Assembly (NCBI GenBank): GCA_022824565.1
Contig: JAJDZQ010000009.1
Span: forward strand, 46,174 to 110,173
Direction of reading: 5' to 3'
From: Anaerolineae bacterium
GTDB taxonomy: Bacteria > Chloroflexota > Anaerolineae > Aggregatilineales > Phototrophicaceae
DNA: 64,000 nt
Of this stretch, positions 7,675-16,069 are shown piece after piece (position 1 is the first letter of the stretch; every line of letters begins with the position of its first letter). Position numbers and translations under genes: made by a program. Below the pieces are notes generated by a model. That model ran no database searches and was not told where the DNA came from. It worked only from the letters and a program-made list of their open reading frames with translations.

Positions 7675-9801
7675 TCAGCCTTCATTCACGGTCAACGTGA
7701 GCGTATAGACGCCTATCGTGCCGCCGTACTGGTTGCCAAAGCGGGTGGCGATGATCGTATAGGGTCCGTTGTCAGGCAGGACGAACTCGCTGATGAGCGA
7801 ATCGGTGTTGCGCCCGGTCGCGCTCAACAGGTTGGGGTCGGCATCGTCATTGGTGGCCAGCTCGCGGTCGCCCGGGCTGATCAAATACAAGTTGGTATCG
7901 AGCGTCTGCGATGCCATGCTGATGCTGATGGAATCGCCAGCAGCGCCGTTGAAGCCATAGACATCAAAGGTGTTGTCGCCGGAGATGATGCCAGAAACTG
8001 GCTGCCCAAACTGGATGGCGGGCGGGTCGAAGGCTTCATTCTGATAGGCCAACGTGCGGCTGCCCGCATCAATGAAGCCGGCTTCGCCAGCGCTCGCCAC
8101 GCCAAGCGGATCGATGCTGAAATTGGTCAGGTAGCGCTGACCTGGCAGGGGGAATTGGATTTGGTTGATCAACGGGATGCCAGCGACCTCGATGACCAGC
8201 GCGAAATCGACCGGTGGCGGCTGCTCGGAGCAGGGATTTTGATACCAGACTTCCACCTCGTAGGTGCCAGGACGCATGCGGCCGGAGGGCCAATAAATAT
8301 GCGAGACCGGCGCATCGCCCTCGGCAGGCACACAGTTGACATTGCCGTCCTCGGCCAAGATGCCGCCACTGGCCACGCTGGGATTGTCGTCATAGACCGA
8401 CTCGCCGACTGGATCGCGCACCAGAAGCTGCAAGTCTGCGCCCGTGCTCCAGTAGAGGCTGACTTCGATATCGCCCTGCGGCAGATTCAGGGAGGCGGTC
8501 TGGGCGGGGGCATCGGCTGTTGCGCCGGTCACCGTGAGCTCAAATTGCCCGATAGTGCCGCCAAGCTCTTTGCCATAGCGCGTGGCGACGATGGTGTACA
8601 AACCATTGCTCAACAGGCGCGCATTAGCGATGCTGGAATCGGTCGTGCCGCCGGCATCATCGTTGATATTGACGACGGTTCCGGCTGGATCGACCAGTTG
8701 CAAGAGCGTGTCCAGGTTTGGCCCGACAGCCTGCATGTTGATCGAAACGATTTCGCCGGCCACGCCTGCAAAGCGATACGCCACGACCGGATCGGCATTG
8801 GTGATTGCGCCTGTCACGGCTGTGCTGCGCGTAATGGGTTGCGCGACAGAAGCCGCAGCGGCATAGCCACTGGGCAGGACGTTCAGGCTGGTGCTGGGAT
8901 ACGCGCCGCCCGGGCTGACCACGACGTTGCCATCGGCGGCGATTTCAAAGCGGCCGACATAGACGCTGGATTGCCCAGGCGCAGGTGGCGATAAAACGCC
9001 AGATTGCTGACCGCTCAAAGCGCCATTGACACTGACATCGGTGAAAAATTGTACGCTGCCAGTCTGGTCATCGCAGGCGGATTCATAATAGACGATGATT
9101 TCGTAGCTGCCAGTCGGCAAATAGCCGGGCTGCCAGGTGGCGGTTTCGACCGAATTGTCGCTGACGACTTCGCAGAGGCCGTTGGCGTCAAAGCCAAAGA
9201 GGCCGCCGTTGCTGGTCGCGCGCGAATCCCAGTGCAGCGCTTCGCCCGTGGGGTCGCGCAGCTCCAGATTGAGGTCGGCCGCGCCGCTCCAATTCAGGCG
9301 CACTTCAATGCCAGCATTCAACAAGACAAGCGTGGTCTCGGCAGTTGCTGCGACTGCATCGACAGGCGCGGTAGTTGGGTCGGAAATCGCCAGCGAAAGC
9401 TCGTAGCTGGTGTCGGTTGCTGCGCTGCCCGGGGCGAAATAAACAAAAGCATGATAGCGACCGCCGGCTGCAAGGGGCACATCGGCCAGGCTAATCGCGC
9501 CCGCCGCGGCCATATCAGCCGCCTGCGCGATGGTGTAGCCGCCACTATCAACCAGCAAGAGCGCCAAGGGACTGCCCTGCCCCGACAAGGTTAGTGTTGC
9601 GACAGCGCCAGGAGCGGCATCAAAGACGAAGGCAGACGCGCTGGCATCGGCATTCATTGCGCCCGAGGCAGGAAAGCTCGGCAGCAGCATTTTCTCGCCA
9701 TCTTGCGCCGCCACCGGCAGCCAACAAGCCAGCAAAATCGTAAGTACAAGTCCCAAGGACCCGGCAAAGCCTTTGCGCAGAATCATAATCAAGCCAGGCA
9801 T
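7675..9801 (-). CDS. Exported repeat protein with PPC and YfaP-like domains
   Basis: 708 residues with a Sec signal peptide ending near LPVAAQ. The mature part has an internal repeat: a beta-rich region with RDPTGEALHW and GSYEIIVYYESACDD pairs with a later one having RDPVGESVYDD and GTYEVEVWYQNPC. Each is followed by a PPC-like (bacterial pre-peptidase C-terminal) module containing NDDAGGTTDSSIANARL or NDDADPN...NTDSLI. An N-terminal PPC-like part precedes them. The RDP/CxxPAEG-type modules resemble the DUF2135/YfaP fold. ATG at 9801 is chosen because GGAGG lies eight bases upstream. No catalytic domain is present; a surface or ligand-binding role is inference. Confidence 0.8.
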   Translation of the reverse strand: MPGLIMILRKGFAGSLGLVLTILLACWLPVAAQDGEKMLLPSFPASGAMNADASASAFVFDAAPGAVATLTLSGQGSPLALLLVDSGGYTIAQAADMAAAGAISLADVPLAAGGRYHAFVYFAPGSAATDTSYELSLAISDPTTAPVDAVAATAETTLVLLNAGIEVRLNWSGAADLNLELRDPTGEALHWDSRATSNGGLFGFDANGLCEVVSDNSVETATWQPGYLPTGSYEIIVYYESACDDQTGSVQFFTDVSVNGALSGQQSGVLSPPAPGQSSVYVGRFEIAADGNVVVSPGGAYPSTSLNVLPSGYAAAASVAQPITRSTAVTGAITNADPVVAYRFAGVAGEIVSINMQAVGPNLDTLLQLVDPAGTVVNINDDAGGTTDSSIANARLLSNGLYTIVATRYGKELGGTIGQFELTVTGATADAPAQTASLNLPQGDIEVSLYWSTGADLQLLVRDPVGESVYDDNPSVASGGILAEDGNVNCVPAEGDAPVSHIYWPSGRMRPGTYEVEVWYQNPCSEQPPPVDFALVIEVAGIPLINQIQFPLPGQRYLTNFSIDPLGVASAGEAGFIDAGSRTLAYQNEAFDPPAIQFGQPVSGIISGDNTFDVYGFNGAAGDSISISMASQTLDTNLYLISPGDRELATNDDADPNLLSATGRNTDSLISEFVLPDNGPYTIIATRFGNQYGGTIGVYTLTLTVNEG

Positions 9802-9847
9802 GCTTTGAACCTCCATCCGTGCAACACGGAATCTCGCTGTACAGCGA

Positions 9848-9876
9848 AGTGTAGCCGATTATGCCGCAGTTTGCCA
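9848..9876 (-). promoter_or_regulatory. Promoter of PPC-domain protein gene
   Basis: On the minus strand: TGGCAA (9871-9876), 17-bp spacer, TACACT (9848-9853), with GC before the -10 as in several promoters here. Confidence 0.4.
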
Positions 9877-9897
9877 GTTGCGTCCTCGCCCGCGCGT

Positions 9898-10470
9898 CTA
9901 GCCAGCCCTAGCGCCATCCAGCCCCAATTCCGATGCGTGGTCTTGCATGGCGCGCAGCACCAGCGGCACATGGAAACTCCAGACATCCACGCCCAGCGCT
10001 GCGCAACCATCGATCACATCCTGGCGATTGACGCCGGCCGCGAATGCCTTGTCTTTCCACTTTTTGCGGATGCTTTTTATCTTGACATCGCGGATATCTT
10101 TGCTGGGGCGGACGAGGGCGACCGCGGTTATCAAGCCGGTCAGCTCGTCCACGGCATAGAGCGCCTTGTCGCGCAAGGTTACGCGGTCATCGGCAGCCAG
10201 CGGACCATGACTGAGGATGGTGCGGATGTCTTCTTCGCCCAAGCCCCGCTCGCGCAGGATGGGCGCGCCGTGCATGGGGTGCTGCTCCAGCGAAGGGTGA
10301 ATCTCCCAGTCGAAGTCGTGCAGCAAGCCGACCAGCCCCCAGGAATCGGGGTCTTCGTCATAGTGCTGGGCATAGGCGCGCATGGCGAATTCGACCGCCA
10401 GCATGTGCTTGCGCAGGGAGTCGGACTGCACGAATTCGCAGACGATGTTGTAGGCGTCGGAACGGTTCAC
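9898..10470 (-). CDS. HD-domain phosphohydrolase family protein
   Basis: 190 residues. Metal-binding motifs of the HD superfamily are visible: H22 in RKHMLAVEFAMR, the HD pair in GLLHDFDWE, and HPMHGAPIL followed by ILSHG. This matches the COG2316-type predicted hydrolases, whose substrate is unknown. Its start overlaps the stop of the restriction endonuclease gene by four bases (ATGA), so the two are probably translationally coupled. Its GC-rich codon use is like the host and unlike the R-M genes, so it may be an old host gene behind which the R-M pair inserted. Confidence 0.8.
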   Translation of the reverse strand: MNRSDAYNIVCEFVQSDSLRKHMLAVEFAMRAYAQHYDEDPDSWGLVGLLHDFDWEIHPSLEQHPMHGAPILRERGLGEEDIRTILSHGPLAADDRVTLRDKALYAVDELTGLITAVALVRPSKDIRDVKIKSIRKKWKDKAFAAGVNRQDVIDGCAALGVDVWSFHVPLVLRAMQDHASELGLDGARAG

Positions 10471-11381
10471 AGGGCAATTTCCTCGAAGACTTGGGGAATG
10501 ATGACATCAAGCGCCGAGTCTAGGTCGCCATGGAAGGGAGCGCAAGGGATGTTTAGGTAGTTGGAGACGGTGTGCATGCGCTTGTAACCGTCAGGCGCGC
10601 CGAGCTCGATCCAGTGATGCCCGCGGTTGATGAGCTGGCGTTTGTTGTTGTCGCTGAGGGTCTGGGCGATGAAGATGTTAGAGCGGCGGGCGATGGCGCT
10701 GTCGGCGGATTCGGGGTTGCCCTTGCCCATTAGCTTGACCTCGCAGAAGAATTGCTGACCGGACGCGGACAGAAAATGAAAATCGACCTCGCGAGATTCG
10801 CCGGTGAGTCCCTTTCCGGCGTAATGACTTGCCGGAACATGGTACAGCTTCGCCAATGTTAGCATGAGCGGCAGCTCGAGTCGCTTGCCCAGCCCGCTCC
10901 ATGCGCCGCCGCGGATCTCGGCGTGCTTTGCGGCGAGCGTGTTGACGACGATGAGGGATTCGTGGAGGGAGAGGTGGGCGCTGAGATCCTGATAGCGGAG
11001 CGTCATTTCGAGACCAACCTCGGCGAATTCCTGCGAGATTAGCGAACTTACGCGCCGCATTGTTTCTTCGTAATATTCAGGCGCGACTTGCAAAACGACC
11101 TTCCGCGCCGCGCTGCCATAGATATTCGTAATCGTCTTGTTATTTAGCCCAGTATAAATGGCGGTTTCGTCTTTGGAAAAGCTGCCGCTGAGGAAATATC
11201 GCTTGTACCAGTCTTCTTTAATGTTCATGCCTTGTACTTTGGCGAGACAGATGTCCTTGAAGAAGTCCACGGTAAAGCGCATGAAGTCGTTGCTGATTTC
11301 GTTGATGACCGCCTTACGATAGTGCTCGCCCTTGATGATCATTCGCAGGACTTGCTTCATAGAGTCGTCTTGCAGTGGCAT
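10467..11381 (-). CDS. Type II restriction endonuclease, PD-(D/E)xK type (possibly CfrBI family)
   Basis: 304 residues. A PD-(D/E)xK nuclease centre is visible as REVDFHFLSASGQQFFCEVKL, about residues 200-220, followed by MGKGNPESADSAIARR, a motif I associate with the CfrBI-type endonucleases. The N-terminal half is helical. It overlaps the upstream methyltransferase stop by one base (TGATG), the usual arrangement of a type II pair, and is followed by an overlapping HD gene. A/T content is higher than the neighbours, suggesting transfer. The nuclease assignment is fairly firm; CfrBI family membership and hence a CCWWGG-like site are uncertain. Confidence 0.7.
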   Translation of the reverse strand: MPLQDDSMKQVLRMIIKGEHYRKAVINEISNDFMRFTVDFFKDICLAKVQGMNIKEDWYKRYFLSGSFSKDETAIYTGLNNKTITNIYGSAARKVVLQVAPEYYEETMRRVSSLISQEFAEVGLEMTLRYQDLSAHLSLHESLIVVNTLAAKHAEIRGGAWSGLGKRLELPLMLTLAKLYHVPASHYAGKGLTGESREVDFHFLSASGQQFFCEVKLMGKGNPESADSAIARRSNIFIAQTLSDNNKRQLINRGHHWIELGAPDGYKRMHTVSNYLNIPCAPFHGDLDSALDVIIPQVFEEIAL

Positions 11382-12763
11382 CAGGACTCGCTCTCAATAA
11401 TGGGTATGAGTTCGTCGAGAGTGCAAAAGCGGGTTCTGTGTTGCATGGAATTGTCGCCCGACATCGTGTCTTTCATGCGCTCGACATAACGCGGTTCAAG
11501 CTCGGTCAAGAAGAAAGATCGGTTCAGCCTTTGTGCCGCCCGCCCCAATGTGCCGCTGCCAGCGAATGGATCAAATACCAGGTCACCGATATAGGAATAG
11601 TATTGTAGCACTCTATCGCAAAGTTCATCGGGGAACACCGCACTATGAATCTTGTCGCTGACGGGGTCGATTTGCCATAGGTTCGTCTTCTCGAATCTCC
11701 CGCAAACCTTGCTGGCTTCTATGACCTCTTTCGGGTATTGGCGCATATTCCAATCCAGCAGACGCGGCGACCGTTTGCGGTAGACCATAACATATTCGGT
11801 AGTCGCGTTGGGTTTGTAACCCAGCGGTTTGCGGTGCTGCTGGAATCCGCCATTGCGGTTTTTTACAGATACCTCTGGTTTCGCCCAAATGATGTCGTCG
11901 ATGAACTCCCAGTCTAAGTCGCAAATAATACGGTGTAAGTCAAACGGAATGGGATATCGTTTGCTGGCATGCTTTCGGCTGAACCGAGCTACGATAACCG
12001 GAGATGTATTGACCAATAAAAAGCGCCCCTCTTTCGTGATGCGATGGACTTCCGCAAATACTTCGCCAAGGAAATCGAGGTATTGTTGATAGCTTTTGTA
12101 AATTGAATAGTCGCGAGCGTTGTAATAAGGAGGAGATGTAAAAGTTAGGTGAATGCATCCGTCGGGAAGCAGGCGCATGACCTTCCGAGTATCACCTTCT
12201 ACAACAACATCCTTGAGATAGTCTGGAGACTGATAGTGCATTCCGTAGTCGGTGATGGGCTCGTCGGACCCAAATTCTTTCGAAAGTACATTTTGAATTT
12301 GCTCGTTGGGATGATCTCGAAGTTGCATCAGTCGATTCCGAACTCGCTCGTTCGACTTGAACGTTAGAAGGCCGCGAATCGTCTGTAATACGACACTGGG
12401 ATCAGCATTGTCCAAGAATCCGAGCAACGTGGGGATAGTCCGCGCATCCCGCATACGTCCAATTGCCGATATAGCTTCACGACGTACAACAGAGCTTTGG
12501 TCGCATTTAGCCACTTCACTTAGTCGATGTAAATGACCTACATCTTGTAGCTTGCCAAGGTTCTTCACTGCCCAGAATCGTGTATCCCTAATCGCGTCGG
12601 ACAAGAAGGGCAAGAGCACGTCGCCGTCAAAGCCATAGGGCAACCGGCCTAGATTCTCCAAAATCACCCTTGCTTCAAGTGACGAAGAACACGACTTCAA
12701 ATGGCGGTAAAGCTCATTAAGGTCACCATCAATGTATTCTCGTACCTGCGCCCGACTCAACAT
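11381..12763 (-). CDS. HEAT-repeat DNA methyltransferase (N4-C/N6-A beta-type fold)
   Basis: 460 residues. Residues about 20-165 form HEAT-like helical repeats (RDTRFWAVKNLGKL, SSVVRREAISAIGRMRD, DPSVVLQTIRGLLTF). The methyltransferase follows: catalytic motif IV is TFTSPPYYNARDY (SPPY favours N4-cytosine), and SAM motif I is VFDPFAGSGTLGRAAQRL near residue 405, so IV precedes I (beta-class order). ATG at 12763 has AGGAAG upstream. Modifies host DNA against the co-encoded nuclease. The HEAT module at the front is unusual. Codon use is more A/T-rich than the flanks. Confidence 0.85.
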   Translation of the reverse strand: MLSRAQVREYIDGDLNELYRHLKSCSSSLEARVILENLGRLPYGFDGDVLLPFLSDAIRDTRFWAVKNLGKLQDVGHLHRLSEVAKCDQSSVVRREAISAIGRMRDARTIPTLLGFLDNADPSVVLQTIRGLLTFKSNERVRNRLMQLRDHPNEQIQNVLSKEFGSDEPITDYGMHYQSPDYLKDVVVEGDTRKVMRLLPDGCIHLTFTSPPYYNARDYSIYKSYQQYLDFLGEVFAEVHRITKEGRFLLVNTSPVIVARFSRKHASKRYPIPFDLHRIICDLDWEFIDDIIWAKPEVSVKNRNGGFQQHRKPLGYKPNATTEYVMVYRKRSPRLLDWNMRQYPKEVIEASKVCGRFEKTNLWQIDPVSDKIHSAVFPDELCDRVLQYYSYIGDLVFDPFAGSGTLGRAAQRLNRSFFLTELEPRYVERMKDTMSGDNSMQHRTRFCTLDELIPIIESES

Positions 12764-12861
12764 ACAGTTCGTCTTCCTGCAAAGCTCGGTCTATCAGACT
12801 CTTTCCCTATATTATCAGCAGAAACCACGCGAGCAAGCGAAGTTAGCTATAAGCCGTCACC

Positions 12862-14262
12862 TCACCCCCTAATCCCACCCTCCGTCATCATCACGACATC
12901 CAGCCCCGCGTCCAGCTCTTCCTCGCCCATCAGCCCCATTTCCAGCACGACCTCGCGCACGCTTTTGCCTTCGGCCAGCGCTTTCTTCGCCACTTTCGCG
13001 CCGTTGTTATAGCCGATGATCGGGTTTAGCGCCGTCACCAAAATCGGGTTGCGCGCCAGCCAGCTCGCCGTCCGCTCGCGGTTGACCTCCAGCCCGACCA
13101 GCAGCTTCTCGGTGAATGCGCCCACCGCGCCGATCATCACCTGCATGCTTTCGTTGAGGTTGTGGGCGATGACGGGCATCATCACATTGAGCTCGAATTG
13201 TCCGGCCGCCCCGCAAAGGTTGACCGTCGTGTCGTTGCCCATGCAGTGATACATCGCCTGGTTGAGCATCTCCGCCAGCACGGGATTCACCTTGCCGGGC
13301 ATGATTGACGAACCCGGCTGCACCGGCGGGCAGGTCAATTCGGCGATGCCGGTGGTTGGTCCTGCGGAAAGCAAGCGCACATCATTGGCGATGCGCGTGA
13401 AATCCATGGCCAGGTTGCGCAGCGCCGCGCTGAAAAAGACGGCGTCTTGCATGGATTGCATGGATTCGAAGAGATCGTCGCTCTCGGTTAGGGCGATGCC
13501 CGAAAGCGCCGACAGCTTGGCGACCATGCGCGCGTGATAGTCGGGATGCGCATTGAGGCCCGTGCCAGCCGCTGTGCCGCCGATGCCCAAACGCCGCAGC
13601 CCATCGGCCGCGAAGCGCACTTTGTCCATCTGCCGCTCGACCGCGCTCGCCCAAGCCCCCACTTCTTGCCCCAGCCGGATGGGCACCGCGTCTTGCAGGT
13701 GTGTGCGCCCGGTCTTGACCACATCGTCCCATGCGGCTGCTTTGCCACGCGCGACCTCGACAAAGCGCCCGAGCACACCCAGCAGTTCATCCAGCCGCCA
13801 AAGCGCGCCCAGCCGGATCGCTGTGGGGATAGTGTCGTTGGTCGATTGCGCCATGTTGACATGGTCGTTGGGATGCACCGGCTTGCCAGGCGCAGCTACT
13901 TCGTAACCCAAAATCAGGTTGGCGCGGTTCGCCAGCACTTCGTTGGTGTTCATATTGTGGCTGGTGCCGGCGCCGGCCTGAAATGGGTCGACCACAAAAT
14001 GCTGGTGATGCTGCCCAGCCAGCACTTCATCGCCCGCCTGGATGATGGCAGCGGCAATTTCGGGCGGCAGCAGCCCAAGATCGCGGTTGACTTCCGCGGC
14101 CGCCCGTTTGATGAGCGCCATGCTCCAGATGAACGCGGGCAGGGGTTTCATGCCGGTGATGGGGAAGTTGTCGAGGGCGCGCTGGGTCTGCGCGGCATAG
14201 AGCACGTCTGCTGGCACGCGCACCTCGCCCAGCGAATCCATTTCCACACGATAGTCGGCCAT
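12862..14262 (-). CDS. fumC: Class II fumarate hydratase
   Basis: Interconverts fumarate and malate in the TCA cycle, cytoplasmic. 466 residues, normal for FumC. Signatures include GRTHLQDAVPIRLGQE, GGTAAGTGLNAHPDY and the catalytic loop GSSIMPGKVNPVLAEM. The N-terminus (DSLGEVRVPADVLYAAQTQRA) fits fumarase better than aspartase, but the aspartase branch shares these motifs and is the main alternative. ATG at 14262 has AGGAGA seven bases upstream. It stands alone between the R-M genes and the SOD pair. Confidence 0.9.
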   Translation of the reverse strand: MADYRVEMDSLGEVRVPADVLYAAQTQRALDNFPITGMKPLPAFIWSMALIKRAAAEVNRDLGLLPPEIAAAIIQAGDEVLAGQHHQHFVVDPFQAGAGTSHNMNTNEVLANRANLILGYEVAAPGKPVHPNDHVNMAQSTNDTIPTAIRLGALWRLDELLGVLGRFVEVARGKAAAWDDVVKTGRTHLQDAVPIRLGQEVGAWASAVERQMDKVRFAADGLRRLGIGGTAAGTGLNAHPDYHARMVAKLSALSGIALTESDDLFESMQSMQDAVFFSAALRNLAMDFTRIANDVRLLSAGPTTGIAELTCPPVQPGSSIMPGKVNPVLAEMLNQAMYHCMGNDTTVNLCGAAGQFELNVMMPVIAHNLNESMQVMIGAVGAFTEKLLVGLEVNRERTASWLARNPILVTALNPIIGYNNGAKVAKKALAEGKSVREVVLEMGLMGEEELDAGLDVVMMTEGGIRG

Positions 14263-14280
14263 CGGTTGTCTCCTGTGCGC

Positions 14281-14312
14281 AAAACAAAAAGGACGCCAGC
14301 ATTCTAGCGTCC
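14281..14312 (-). terminator. Hairpin plus T-tract in front of fumC
   Basis: On the minus strand GGACGCTAG-AATG-CTGGCGTCC (14291-14312; nine-pair stem with one G-T pair) is followed directly by TTTTTGTTTT (14281-14290). It has the form of an intrinsic terminator for transcripts coming from the SOD genes. A candidate fumC -10 box (TAGAAT, 14301-14306) lies inside the stem, so it may also be an attenuator-like leader. Confidence 0.5.
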
Positions 14313-14628
14313 CTTGGCGTGATTGAGAATGTTGCGCTGCGTTTTGCCCCCTAGGTCCCCCATCGGGATGGACTGAGGACAGGCCAGTTTTATTCTACCC
14401 CATCGCCGGCCCTACCCCATATCAATGGAGAAGGGAGACTCGTCGAGAAACCCGTGCGTTTATTGCTAATCTGCAAGAAATTGAGCAGCAGATTTCAATT
14501 TCTCTGTATGCTCTCCCCCTCCCTAATGCTTCGGGGAGGGGATTGGGGGGTGGGGGGTGGGGTAGTCCCTCAAATGCGCTTCCTTGGTAACCTGTCCTGT
14601 CCCCCCCAGCGGGCTGGGAGTGGGGATG
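14313..14628. other. Non-coding spacer with G/C-rich repeat
   Basis: No gene seen. It contains an inverted repeat CCCCTCCC (14516-14523) and GGGAGGGG (14534-14541), followed by a G-rich tract (14544-14562). The wording resembles the repeat block at 35184-35376, so it is probably a copy of a dispersed intergenic repeat. A candidate fumC -35 (TTCTCA on the minus strand, 14324-14329) lies near its left end. Confidence 0.5.
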
Positions 14629-15327
14629 CTAGGCGCTGTACAATTCGCTCACCTTGTCCCAGTGGATGACCTGGAAGAAGGCGGCGATGTAGTCGGGGCG
14701 GCGGTTCTGATACTGCAGGTAATAGGCGTGTTCCCACACATCAATGCCCAGAATCGGCGTCCGACCGTGCATCAGCGGCGTATCCTGGTTGGGCGTCGCT
14801 GCGATGCTCAGCGCGCCATTGTCATTCACCAGCCAGGCCCAGCCGCTGCCAAAAATGCCCTTCGCCGCGGCCGAAAAAGCCGATTGGAAATCGTCAAAGC
14901 TGCCAAATGCGCTGTTGATGGCATCCGCCAGTTCGCCAGCAGGTTCGCCGCCGCCAGCCGGGCTCATGACCTGCCAGAACAGGCTGTGGTTGGCGAACCC
15001 GCCGCCATTGTTGCGCACAGCGCTGCGAATGCCTTCGGGCAGGGCAGCCAGGTCGGCCAGAATGTGTTCAATGCTCTTGCCGACCAGGTCTGTGCCTTCG
15101 ATGGCCGCGTTGAGCTTGTTGGTATAGCCAGCGTGGTGCTTGCCATGATGGATACGCATGGTGCGCTCGTCGATGTGCGGCTCCAGCGCGGCATAGTCAT
15201 AGGGCAATTGCGGCAGGACAAATTCCGCTGCATCGTCAGCCACAGCCATGGCCGGCGCAAACTGCCCAGCCAGCGAAGCTGCGCCGCCCGCGACAGCGCC
15301 CTTTAGCATATCCCGTCGACTAATCAT
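14629..15327 (-). CDS. Superoxide dismutase, Mn/Fe type, with Tat signal
   Basis: 232 residues. The N-terminus [21 protein letters not shown]...AMAVA has a twin-arginine motif and hydrophobic core, so the folded metal-loaded enzyme is probably exported. The mature enzyme is complete: ligands in [15 protein letters not shown] and IDVWEHAYY, with NQDTPLM and [14 protein letters not shown], which are the Mn-type pattern. It overlaps the stop of the upstream SOD gene by one base (TGATG). Very close in sequence to that neighbour, so it is a recent-looking duplication with a signal added. Confidence 0.93.
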   Translation of the reverse strand: MISRRDMLKGAVAGGAASLAGQFAPAMAVADDAAEFVLPQLPYDYAALEPHIDERTMRIHHGKHHAGYTNKLNAAIEGTDLVGKSIEHILADLAALPEGIRSAVRNNGGGFANHSLFWQVMSPAGGGEPAGELADAINSAFGSFDDFQSAFSAAAKGIFGSGWAWLVNDNGALSIAATPNQDTPLMHGRTPILGIDVWEHAYYLQYQNRRPDYIAAFFQVIHWDKVSELYSA

Positions 15328-15932
15328 CAGCTTGCCGCTGCGTACAGCTCGGCCACCTTGTCCCAGTTGATGACATTGAAGAAGGCAGCGACATAGTCAG
15401 GGCGGCGATTCTGGTAGTTCAGATAATAGGCGTGTTCCCACACATCAATGCCCAGCAAAGGCGTATCGCCCGACATCAACGGGGTATCCTGGTTGGGCGT
15501 CGAGCAGACACTCAGCGCGCCACCCGAAACGCAAAGCCATGCCCAGCCACTGCCAAAGCGAGTTGCTGCCGCCGCAGAAAAAGCCGACTTGAATTCGTCG
15601 AAGCTGCCGAATGCGCTGTTGATGGCATCCGCCAGCGCGCCACTCGGTTCGCCGCCGCCATCGGGGCTCATGATCTGCCAGAACAAGCTGTGGTTGGCAA
15701 AGCCGCCGCCATTGTTGCGCACAGCGCTGCGAATGCCCTCGGGCACGGCAGCCAGATCGCCCAGGATCGCTTCTATGCTCATGCCTTCGAGCCCGGTGCC
15801 AGCAATGGCTGCGTTGAGGTTGCCGGTGTAGCTTGCGTGGTGTTTGCCGTGGTGGATGCCCATGGTCCGCGCGTCTATGTGCGGCTCGAGTGCATCTTCG
15901 GCATAGGGAAGTGCTGGTAATTCGAAAGCCAT
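15327..15932 (-). CDS. sodA: Superoxide dismutase, Mn/Fe type, cytoplasmic
   Basis: Converts superoxide to oxygen and hydrogen peroxide. 201 residues without a signal peptide. Metal ligands are H27 in GIHHGKHH, the His of NHSLFW, and the Asp and His of IDVWEHAYY; the Mn-type glutamine is in [12 protein letters not shown] at 15932 has AAGGAG ten bases upstream and matches the family N-terminus; an upstream extension would add 50 unrelated residues. First gene of a two-SOD operon and divergent from a DMT transporter. Presence of two SODs argues for regular oxygen exposure. Confidence 0.94.
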   Translation of the reverse strand: MAFELPALPYAEDALEPHIDARTMGIHHGKHHASYTGNLNAAIAGTGLEGMSIEAILGDLAAVPEGIRSAVRNNGGGFANHSLFWQIMSPDGGGEPSGALADAINSAFGSFDEFKSAFSAAAATRFGSGWAWLCVSGGALSVCSTPNQDTPLMSGDTPLLGIDVWEHAYYLNYQNRRPDYVAAFFNVINWDKVAELYAAAS

Positions 15933-15970
15933 GATTCTGCTGCTCCTTGTGATAGGTCTCGGTCGATATG

Positions 15971-15986
15971 TTCCGCCAGCGCGGAA
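15971..15986. promoter_or_regulatory. Inverted repeat in the SOD leader, possible operator
   Basis: TTCCGC-CAGC-GCGGAA is a perfect six-base inverted repeat. It starts about ten bases downstream of the SOD -10 box, in the divergent region shared with the DMT gene, a usual place for a repressor site. No regulator is adjacent. Confidence 0.3.
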
Positions 15987-15995
15987 TCTGCCATT

Positions 15996-16025
15996 ATTAT
16001 AGCGGCGCGACACAAGAATGTCCAA
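15996..16025 (-). promoter_or_regulatory. Promoter of the SOD operon
   Basis: On the minus strand: TTGGAC (16020-16025), 18-bp spacer, TATAAT (15996-16001), again preceded by GC. Confidence 0.5.
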
Positions 16026-16069
16026 TAAATGTGAGCGCCCGCCGGGCAGATGGACCAGGAGAAGAAGGA

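Noticed and set aside
7669..9594. Long plus-strand frames opposite the PPC-domain gene
   Set aside because: Antisense to a gene with signal peptide, promoter and repeat domains; low-complexity translation.
10467..12763. Insertion sequence or prophage around the R-M genes
   Set aside because: A/T-richer composition suggests transfer, but no transposase, integrase, terminal repeats or attachment duplication were seen; the nearest tRNA is 12 kb away.
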